Shown here: in pieces, positions 55,661-64,000 of the stretch | Layout of the letters: each line of letters begins with the position of its first letter | Position numbering within the stretch: the first letter of the stretch is position 1 | Source of the DNA: Nectonema munidae | Lineage: Eukaryota; Nematomorpha; Nectonematoida; Nectonematidae | Assembly: GCA_030549495.1 (NCBI GenBank) | Contig: JAUIRK010000950.1 | Span: forward strand, 155,017-219,016 | DNA: 64,000 nucleotides | Direction: 5' to 3' | Program-made: the position numbers and the translations under genes | The notes under the pieces: generated by a model | What the model was told of the DNA's origin: nothing | Databases searched by the model: none | The model's input: only the letters and a program-made list of their open reading frames with translations

Positions 55661-58600
55661 TTAACCCTCGCAAGACGTAACGGGAGTTTTACGTCAACTC
55701 AAATTTTCAAAGCTTGATTTCATCGATTATTAAATATATAACCTAATATAAAATTAACATGTAAATTATTAAAATAATGTGAAATAACAAATTTTGCTGT
55801 TTTTTATTTACTGAAGAAACAAATTAGTCCATACATGGAAAAAACAAAAAAATTAACGCCACCAGAAAATCTTCAAAAAATTGAAAAAACTATGATTCTC
55901 ATATTTTTTAAAATATTCCTTTTTGAAGTAGTTAGAACATTATAAATTATGATCTGGTTGTTAACATTTAGAATAACAAAGATTTTATACAGGGAAAAAT
56001 GTTTCAAATATCTTTGATCTTTGACAAAGATATGACAATATTTGATTTTTGGATAAAGACAATTTTATTTGAATTTTATCTTTCCTTATTTTAGATTGAT
56101 TTTTTCATAGTTTTCATGTATTCTTGTTTATGTTATTTTTTCACTAAATAAAAAAGCCCAATTAAAAAAAAACTTTAAAAAAAATTATAAAGCAATTCTT
56201 TATTTTCTAAAGTAAGAATAAAAATTAAGAGCAATTATGACAGAAAAAATTTGTATGAATTTTACATATGGGCTTTTTACATTTATAACATTTTCTAGTT
56301 CCTCTTTTTTTCGGCTTGCATGAGGAAACATAACAATAACCGCGAGTGGATGTTGTGGGGACAACAAAATCTTCTTCAATGCCGAAAAATCTAATCAAAT
56401 CTCTTGTCACACTATGCGTAAAAGAATCGTTTTGCCTCACTTTCATGGAAAGTTCGCTAAGCTTCAAAGATAGATCTCGCAAAAAATACTTTCTCCCACT
56501 TTTACGAGTTGATGGAAATTGTTGAGGAGAATTATGCCGTAAAATTATCCAACTATTGTGAGCTAAAATGTCTAGATAGTTGCAAAAAAAGTAAAAACGG
56601 CCATTTTCTTGAAGGCTTGTAACATGTAAACTCTCTAAGCATCTTGTTTACAATGTCAACTCCAGATTTAAACTTATTCTATTCTAAAATAGTTTCTGGC
56701 TTACTTCGTTCTCCTACCACCTCTATTTTACCAAGGTGCTGTGATGAAAGGATATACACTACTTTGAAGTTTTTTCTTGCGTGTTTGTGAGGTATATATG
56801 CAGTAAGCGATGCATGTTCGCTGTATAAAAATTTACTTTCATACTCAGCAAGTTTCAAGTCTTTCAAATAACTAGGTGTGATTATGTGGGGCATAAATCT
56901 TCGTGTAGCTCTGACAGTTCCACAAAGAGTATAACCATTATTATTTGCCCATTTACATAAATTATGGGATGTAAAAAAACGATCCATGTAAATACCACAT
57001 CCTTTTGGTATATTAGATCCCAAAACTAGTCGTTCAACTATTTCTTCAGAAGAAAAGTAGTTTTTGTCAGGTAAACCAGGTATATAGATTTCAGGTTTAA
57101 AAACATAATAGCTTCCAGCATTGTTACAGTGTAACATTTTATACCATAGCGGACAGGCTTAGATTTATCATATATTTTCAAATAAGTTCTTCCTCTGAAC
57201 TTTACAAGTTGCTCGTCAATGGTTACGTAATCTTGAGGAGTATAATACTTACCATAAATGTGAGAAAAGTGATCATGTAAACATCGAATTGCAGAAAGTT
57301 TATCTGATGAATTTCTTTGGGTTTTGTCGTCAAAGCAAATGAATTTATGAATTAATAAAAACATATCTCTATTCAAAGCTGCTTTGAGAAAAGGCTCTCC
57401 ATTCTAATGGCAGAATAGGTATTTTATATCTAAATGTTGATTTCTAGCCTGACCAATATGAAACAAAGATGCGATGTATGCGAGAAAGTCACTCATTGAA
57501 AATTTTTGATAGCAGTAGTACAAGGTTTCTGACGAACTATATTTATTTCTAAAAATCTTTGTTGTTAAAAATATTTAATCAAAAACTTCAACAAATTTAT
57601 ACTTATTTCTAACTTATGTTTGCGGATATTGAAGGAAACCAAAATTAAAAAATAGTTATTTTTTAATTTGAGAGTATTTGTTCAAAATAATACAAATTTT
57701 TAAGGGGAATTTTTACTACTATAAAGGACAAAATGTAGTAAAAAATTTGCAATTAGACATTCAATTTTTTTGACTTTTATATAAAATACAAAAACTACTA
57801 AACTATAATGTTTGTCAAATAAGTATAAATCTGTTGAAAATAATAAAAAACTTACCGATAAAAGTGATCCATTTTTAGTTTTGTGCAGGAAAAAATATGC
57901 AGTAATAACTCTTGAGTGAAAAATAGATTAAATATTTTGAGAGAGTCAGTTAGATTTTTGGCCTCTCCTTTTGGACCAGCAGGATCAGAATATACATTTT
58001 TTATATTTTGCGAAATAGGTCTTCCAACGCTAGAAAAAGGATTCCATCGGTAAATAGTACCATCTGGAGCAGAAAGACTATCATAAGACGAAAGATTCGA
58101 AAGAACTTGAACTGCTACTTGAGTAGTCTTCCGTGTTACAGTAATCAGAAAAATCACTACTGGATACCGTGTTCGAAGAGGAGCTATTTGAAGACATATG
58201 ATTGGAAAATACGTCGCGAGATTAGCAAAAACGCAATGAAATTTATTCAATAGCAAAATAACGTATTAGAAACCAATTTTCAATCAAGGATTTTCAAGAT
58301 TATACAGATAACAATTTCACTCACTTCAGCGCAACGATGATATTCTGCTATCATCAATACAAATTCTTTAGTTAGCACATGTGCCATCACATACATAGAT
58401 AAAACAGTCAGCATGAAACTGCGGCGCATATATAAACATGTGGCTTTATTGATAAAATGTTTACATTTCAACATATTCGATATGGTAAAGTACCGATATA
58501 AATATTGCACATACATAAACAAACTTCAATTTTATATGATTCCTAATGTATGCAAGTTATATATGTAATGTTGTTATATAAATCAACAGCTTGTATGTTT

Positions 58601-59134
58601 TATTACGAATCTTTTCTCTGCTAGTTTAGCTTCATGCGTTTTCTCATCAACAAAAAATGTGTTTACAAATAGATTTAACTAAAAGATTTATGTGAATTAT
58701 TGGATTTTACTTATGAAAAGTGTTAAACTTCCAGTAAATTTTAGACGTTCAAATGATACTTCTTCTTTTTGAATAGATAGCGTTAAATTTTTTTTACAAA
58801 AAATACATGAACTAAGTGTAATGAGAAAAATATGCACAAAAAATTAATTTTTTGCTAATAATTAATTGAACATAATGAAAAACAGATTAAAAAAGTCTAG
58901 TGGCATTTTTCAGAAAAAAAAATATAGATGGCGTTAACTATTTTGGTGAAAATTTCTATAACAAACATAATAAAAGAAGTAAGACGGTAAAAATTATATC
59001 TTTGAAAATATCAAAAAAAGTTATTGACAATAAAGTCAAAATTTGAAGCTTTTACTTAAATTTTTTTTTGGGAGTTTTACGGCATAGATCCGTCTTCCGA
59101 GGTGGTCTAAAATGATCCGTCTTGCGAGGGATCA
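55661..59134 (-). mobile_element. piggyBac element with 13-bp TIRs
   Basis: TTAA (55661-55664) followed by CCCTCGCAAGACG (55665-55677). The right end CGTCTTGCGAGGG (59118-59130) is its exact complement, followed by ATCA where TTAA is expected. GGGAGTTTTACG occurs just inside both ends (about 55682 and 59071) in the same orientation. The 3.47-kb body carries a minus-strand transposase relic (56225-58256) related to the copy at 50.8 kb. Confidence 0.8.
56225..58256 (-). pseudogene. piggyBac transposase, minus-strand copy
   Basis: A serine-rich N-terminus (58256-57852) includes SAPDGTIYRWNPFSSVGRP and DPAGPKG. The core has LNRDMFLLIHKFICFDDKTQ, then YVTIDEQLVKFRGRTYLKIY (57376-57150; first Asp and the FRGR box intact), PGLPDKNYFSSEEIVERLVL, YMDRFFTSHNLCKWANNNGY (second Asp) and GTVRATRRFMPHI. 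The C-terminal cysteine domain CKPKKRGTRKCYKCKKPICK ends at 56225. About four frame changes or stops separate the blocks. Closer to intact than the plus-strand copy. Confidence 0.8.
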
Positions 59135-59162
59135 CAATTTTTGAAAATTTGTTTTTAGAGTT

Positions 59163-59238
59163 GGGAGGCTTGGGGATCGAACCCCTGACCTTCAACTGTT
59201 AAGCTGAGAGGTACACCATAACAACCATTGAGGCTCAG
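59163..59238 (-). repeat. tRNA-like sequence, probably SINE
   Basis: On the minus strand TATGGTGTACCTCTCAGC resembles an A box, and GGGGTTCGATCCCC (59172-59185) is a well-formed T arm with B box. The anticodon-like loop reads TTAACAG, but its stem and the acceptor stem do not pair, so this is a tRNA-derived repeat rather than a working tRNA gene. Confidence 0.45.
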
Positions 59239-59469
59239 GAGATATGGTAGTGGAGTGTAACAATAAATATTTGCGCAGCAACGTGAAGTGATGAAGGAAA
59301 ATAAATTCTCTAAGAAGATCTTTGGCAAAGATTTATGATCTTTAGTGCAGTTTTTCTCCGTGTTCAGTGTTTCTCCTACACCCAAATTTGACGTAAATAC
59401 TTTATTTGATTTGATACAATTTCTTTCCTTCTGTTCTCAAGTTTTTTTACCTGTATGTCTCCACCTATA

Positions 59470-60984
59470 AAAATCGTTCTCGTCTAAAGCTAAATTTAAA
59501 AAAGAAATTAAGTCTGATTAAAGATGCCTCTTCAAAGCCCAAACCTTCATTGAAATACCTCAGCAAAAAGTATGGTAAGTACCGTATTAGAAATCTTGAA
59601 AAAACAAAATTCTTATTCATCTCATTTCGAAAATTATGTTCACGAGGACAAAAAAATGTTCAGTTAAATCTAAATATGAAGAAATCATTGATCTTACATG
59701 GACGTAGTTTCAGAAAGCAAGGGCGAAAAAGATCATTATTTCTGGTCCTATAATTTGTGATAACGCCTTAAATTACGCAAAAAAATTAGGCTTCACCGAA
59801 TTCAAAGCATCCACAGATTGCTTAGGAACTTCTAAAGACCGTCTAACTATAATGCTTACTTTTAAACAAACAGGTGAAAAACTAACCCTCTCCATTGGTA
59901 ATAAGGAAAGTTCAATGATCTTCCAGTGAGATGGGAACATAATAAAAATGAGTGGATGACGTCTAAAATTTTTGTTCAATGAGTTCAAATACTTGATAAG
60001 GATATGAAGAGACAACAAAGAAACATTTTGCTGTTTCTTGATAACGCCCAATCACATCCTTTGGTAGAACTTGAAAATGTAAAGTTAAAGATTTTACATG
60101 CAAATACCGCCTCATGTTTGCAGGCCTTAGATCACGGAATTATTCGCTATTTTAAAGTAAATTACCGAAAGCAATATTGCAAAAATGAAAAGTTTTCAGA
60201 ATGCAAATGTTCTTGAAAAAACAGTCATTGTTTTAGATGACATCTTTTGGATCAAGGAAGCATGGAATAGAAACTTCAACCATTACTTCGTGCTTCTATC
60301 TAGTTTTGTCAAAATTGATCAAACTAGTGAAATTAGTTTTGTCAAAATTTGGAAAAGGAAGAAGAAGAGAAGGATCTCTCAACATTAGTATCACTGATAC
60401 TGATTTAGATTTGCAAGTATATATTAATATTGACAAAAATATTCACATTGAAAATGATTGCTCAGATTGGAAAGAAGTTATCTTGCAAGAGCATTTAGAA
60501 AACGAAAATTCATCAGCTTCAAGCTTAAGTAGCCAGGATACTACCACGGAAAGTTCTATCACTATTGAAGATGTGGTTTCAATGATGCATGCTGTGAAAA
60601 AATTTGCTTTGAATACATCAAAAACAACAATGTACGAAGCTGCTTCTAAAATTTTACAAGAAGCCGAATTAGAGTTGATTAAGAAGAAACTCAGCTTCAA
60701 AGAAACAACTTTGAACAAATATTTTTTTTAAATAATTCACACTTCAATAAAAATTATCACACACTATTTACTATTTCTATAGGTCAATGTGTGAGTATAA
60801 TGGAGTGTTTATAACCAGAAGGTAGTTTGCACTGGCTTTGAGCAGAATCGTGGGAAGTGGAGATCTAATTAGGACGTTCGAACGTTGATTTGAGTAAATT
60901 CATTCACTCTCTCAACCTAGACTTCTATAAACCGAAAAAAATTGTTTGTTTACTTCAACTTCGGTTCAGACAAGTTTAACTGTA
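59470..60984 (+). mobile_element. Tigger/pogo transposon relic
   Basis: Plus-strand frames: SGPIICDNALNYAKKLGFTE and FKASTDCLGTSKDR (CENP-B/Tc5-type DNA-binding domain, about 59742-59845), then LLFLDNAQSHPLVELENVKL (second catalytic Asp, about 60033-60090), ANTASCLQALDHGIIRYFKV (about 60100-60160), VLDDIFWIKEAWNRNF, and a C-terminal open frame to 60731 with the leucine-rich MHAVKKFALNTSKTTMYEAA tail. The stretch around the first Asp is missing or broken. The right end reads, reverse complemented, CAGTTAAACTTGTCTGAACC (60963-60982) next to TA, a Tigger-type inverted end. The left end was not found. Confidence 0.75.
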
Positions 60985-61119
60985 CCTCATACGATGTTAC
61001 AAAAGTTAGTACCTATATTTTTGCAATTTGCACGATATTAAATAATATATTTGTCAAATAATAATCAATATAAAAAATATTTTTTCGCTTCGCTCGAAAA
61101 CGACCACGGGACCGGCTAG
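60985..61119 (+). mobile_element. Possible Helitron 3' end
   Basis: Sequence shared with the tandem repeat at 44.6-45.1 kb leads into a hairpin (TTTTCGCTTCGCTCGAAAA, about 61082-61100) and ends GGGACCGGCTAG followed by T, matching the Helitron rule of a short terminal hairpin and CTRR before T. No Rep/helicase gene is present, so it would be non-autonomous. Confidence 0.45.
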
Positions 61120-61363
61120 TTATTATATATTACATCAACATTTCAATCAATCATATCGTTTTCATGAAATAAAACTTCAATTTCAAAATTATGTGTTTTG
61201 AACTTTTATGTAGAATTTTTGGAATGTTGCTGTTAATATGTATGTAAAATATTTTTTGAAAATTTTATTCTAAGTATGTTTTTTTAGCATTTTACCTTTT
61301 ATACATTTAAATATATAATAAGGTGTGACAAGTTGTCTCCCCGGAGGTCTTGCCCGACCTCTG
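61120..61363. other. AT-rich sequence
   Basis: Contains a short GAGGTC-TTGCCC-GACCTC stem-loop at about 61344-61362. Nothing else recognised. Confidence 0.4.
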
Positions 61364-61838
61364 ATACAATTTCACGTTGAATTCGTCGTTTTTCACTATG
61401 AATTCGCCATTTTTGACTTTGAATTCATACTCATATTTTTTAAATTAAATATTTTTATTTCAAATTAGTATGTCAAAAAAAATTAGTATCAAAAATTTTA
61501 CTTAAAGTAAAAATAACCTTTTTTGATAAAAACGCTTATAAAAGTTGACCGTTTACTAAGTTAAAACTGCCTTAAAGTTAGTTTTTTACTTATAAAAATG
61601 GAAAATTTTAAAAAATTATTTTCGCAAATTAATAAACGTCAATTAAATTCGCCTCTACAATAAATTAAACAAAACTTGTCTGGAATAATGATCAAAATTA
61701 GTTAGTTTTATTATCTTAGTTTTTTTTTACAAAAAGTCTTTTGAATTAACATACTAATTTGAAATAAAAATATATTAATTGAAAAAATATGAGGACGAAT
61801 TCAAAGTAAAAAGGACGAATTTAATGTGAAAATGGTAT
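61364..61838. mobile_element. Long-TIR MITE, about 100-bp arms
   Basis: The left arm (about 61364-61475) and right arm (about 61745-61838) are inverted repeats sharing TTTCACGTTGAATTCGTC-type outer ends and CAAATTAGTATGT inner ends, with scattered differences. The left arm has an extra 21-bp unit (AATTCGCCATTTTTGACTTTG type). No coding capacity. Confidence 0.65.
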
Positions 61839-62594
61839 ATAAACACGACCAGCAAACATAGGCGTTACGAAGAGTGTTGATCTCTGTTTACACAATTGGT
61901 ATTTATCATCATCTAAATCAAAGTGTAATTTGGACAAAGCGCAAAAGCCATATTATGAAAAAGGTATAAAAAATTTACCTCTTGCGCTCATCCACTTTTT
62001 TACAGAGTTGTCATGATCGAGTTTAGCATACAAGGATTCAAGAGTTAAAAAAGTTTATCCAAATTTATGTAAGTTGCTTAATTAGTTAAAATCCTTTTTC
62101 AAGCTTTATGTACCTGACAAATTTAAAACTTATCAAATTCTTTTATTTATTCGGATTTGACATTTACAGCTTCAAATTCTTTAATTTGCTAAAATTTCAA
62201 AATAAAAAATCATAATTTGATACAAGTTACATTATTTAGATTTAGATGCGATGTTTTTTATACCTATAGTAAGGGATCATCATGAGGCGTGGAGAAAAAA
62301 GCTTGCAAGCCACTGCTTTAAATGAACAATATTAAAAATAATAAAAATTATAAAGTATACTATTTAACGAACATATGGGGTATTTATTGGCAAGATTAGA
62401 TAAAGCAAACAAAACCTGATCATGTTGGATTAGGATCTTTGCGTTTTTTAAATATCGTTTTTTTACTCCGATATAATTTTACGGTAGGAAAAAATTAAAA
62501 TACGGAATTTCTTTTCAAACGTTAACGTAGGCCACGGGAAGTATTAACATACGCGAATAATGTGAGAGGAACTGAAGTTTTATTCATCATTAAA
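61839..62594. other. AT-rich sequence
   Basis: No gene or repeat recognised. Confidence 0.35.
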
Positions 62595-63245
62595 AAAATC
62601 TTTTATTTTTTTGGATTTTATGTATAGCAGCAGCATTGTCCATAATAAAGCAAACAACGTTATCATTTTCAGGTAGCTGTTTCAAAAGTTCTTCTAAAAA
62701 ATAAAAGAATTTCAGAGTTGAGGGAACAGTTATATGTTTTATAATGTAAAACTTTAGTAGAGTTAATTGCTAAGAGAAGCGTAGTGTTCTTGAATCTTTT
62801 GTTAGGTATAATAGTTATAGCTCTTTTACCTTTCTTTGACCTCGCATATGATCTCGTAGGATGAAAGTTAAAAACCGATCGATCTAAAAATATATACAAG
62901 CTGTGTTCTTTTGGAGCATTTCTTGTCATGGAGAAAGCGTATTCTTGCCTTAAGTTTATACTCCCTTCCACGTTGACAGATTCAATTTACGTGCAAGACT
63001 ATTACTATTTTAAATGCAATTTTGATTTTATTCACGAGTTGATTTGTGAAACTAGAATAGTAAAATTTGATTCAAAGTTATATTTGTCTTTTAGCTTCTC
63101 TTTTTTTCCTGTAATGTGATTGTATGCATCTCTTTGACGAGTTTCTCGATATAATTGATTTTTCTTCATCAAAAGAACTGACTTTATGCCCTCCATGTTT
63201 TTTAAATACTCCATCATTTTCACTGTTACGATAAAGTATAGACTT
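62595..63245 (-). pseudogene. Tc1/IS630-type transposase relic
   Basis: On the minus strand a helix-turn-helix-like linker (NDGVFKKHGGHKVSSFDEEK, about 63160-63220) is followed by IFLDRSVFNFHPTRSYARSK (first catalytic Asp, about 62855-62915), KKGKRAITIIPNKRFKNTTL, LHYKTYNCSLNSEI and, after a frame change near 62690, LLKQLPENDNVVCFIMDNAA (second Asp, about 62630-62690). This is the layout of IS630/Tc1[11 protein letters not shown] transposases. Broken by several frame changes; the third acidic residue was not reached. Confidence 0.65.
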
Positions 63246-63407
63246 GGCTGATGAGTGTTTTAAAAATAAAATCTCTCTTCTGTCTTTTGAGAATGATCCA
63301 CCCACTCCAACAGTCTTCCAAATGATGATAAAAGATAACATTTTTTCAGGAAAGAATAATTCCTTCTCCCTAAAGATTGAAGATGAATTTATTTTCAATT
63401 CCAATTC

Positions 63408-63753
63408 TTTACCCTCGTTACCCCTTCGTTTAGAATCACACTCAGCCCCTTCGGGTCCAAATGGACCCCACGCAAAAATATAGTAATTCATTCCCAATAC
63501 TTTATCATTTTGAGATGAAAACAAAAAATTATTTGTTCTAGGGACCAAATGGACCCTAAGGGGTTGTATGTTATTTTTCTTACAACATACAAAATAATAG
63601 CCGAAGAAAAAAATAAAATATGTAAAAATTTAAAGAGCAGTATAATAGTAAAAGTGACAATAAATAAATTATGAACATAGCCTGGTTGCTAATATATGAA
63701 CAACTAATTTTTCATATGGGTCCAAATGGACCCGAAGGGGTAATAAGGGTTAA
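63408..63753. mobile_element. piggyBac-type MITE with palindromes
   Basis: The left end TTTA-CCCTCGTTACCCCTTCG (63408-63428) matches the reverse complement of the right end TTAA-CCCTTATTACCCCTTCG (63733-63753) at about 18 of 21 positions. The near-palindrome GGGTCCAAATGGACCC occurs inside each end (63453-63468 and 63718-63733), with a third, one-base-different copy at 63541-63556. 346 bp, no transposase. Confidence 0.65.
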
Positions 63754-64000
63754 TAAAAATTTTTGAAAACTCTCAAAATTACTTTTTTTATTTGTTAACA
63801 TATTTTTTTTCTGTTTTTAATAGAGAAGTAGAATTCATAAAGATTGAATATATAATCTCTCTAAAATAAAAGATAGATTTTATTATATACCAAATTAAGG
63901 TCTTGGCTTTAACTAATCAATGTAAAAATGAGTATAGTAAAAAAACTTGATAACTTATCAAATGAAACTAATGTGCTTTGCTATTGAAACAGTAAACTTA
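63754..64000. other. AT-rich sequence
   Basis: Nothing recognised. Confidence 0.4.

Noticed and set aside
59163-59238. Functional tRNA gene on the minus strand
   Set aside because: The T arm is good, but the acceptor and anticodon stems do not pair.

Overview
The window is AT-rich animal DNA. It has short AT-rich introns of about 48-56 bp mixed with multi-kilobase introns, arthropod-type core promoter spacing, a chitin-binding-like glycine-rich secreted protein and a dense load of LINEs and DNA transposons. An arthropod is likely. A parasitic crustacean such as a caligid copepod is my guess from the transposon mix, at low confidence.

Host genes: (1) 6268-6687 (+) is a small secreted glycine-rich protein gene with a visible TATA box and poly(A) signals. 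(2) Convergent to it, with stop codons 160 bp apart, PNPT1 (mitochondrial polynucleotide phosphorylase) runs on the minus strand from 6845 to at least 27658. I rebuilt 16 exons whose splice phases all agree except at one gap: about 35-40 codons between exons 9 and 10 were not found, and the N-terminal exon(s) lie further upstream. (3) A 200-bp exon at 48971-49170 (+) encodes part of the C-terminal cytidylyltransferase domain of PCYT2 (ethanolamine-phosphate cytidylyltransferase).

The rest is mostly mobile DNA. PNPT1 introns hold a 2151-bp element with 13-bp inverted ends and a 7-bp target duplication (8340-10490) that carries a decayed copy of a widespread but unnamed protein family. They also hold piggyBac fragments, a hAT-like MITE, an internally deleted endonuclease/RT LINE, a decayed CPDxFC-type gene and one copy of an unknown 0.9-2 kb repeat whose partner is at 0.3-2.2 kb. 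Downstream are a 5'-truncated LINE with a 15-bp target duplication (27.9-28.2 kb), an RNase-H-bearing LINE inserted with a 5' inversion between 13-bp target duplications (33.9-38.8 kb), and a nearly intact CR1/Daphne-like LINE (39.4-43.8 kb). A decayed relative of the last lies inverted at 45.6-48.3 kb.

From 50 to 64 kb there are two copies of one piggyBac family in opposite orientations, a Tigger/pogo relic, a hAT relic, tRNA-derived SINE copies, a possible Helitron end, a Tc1/IS630-type relic and several MITEs. No CRISPR array, rRNA or convincing functional tRNA gene was seen. All family calls are by eye from motifs; no database search was possible.
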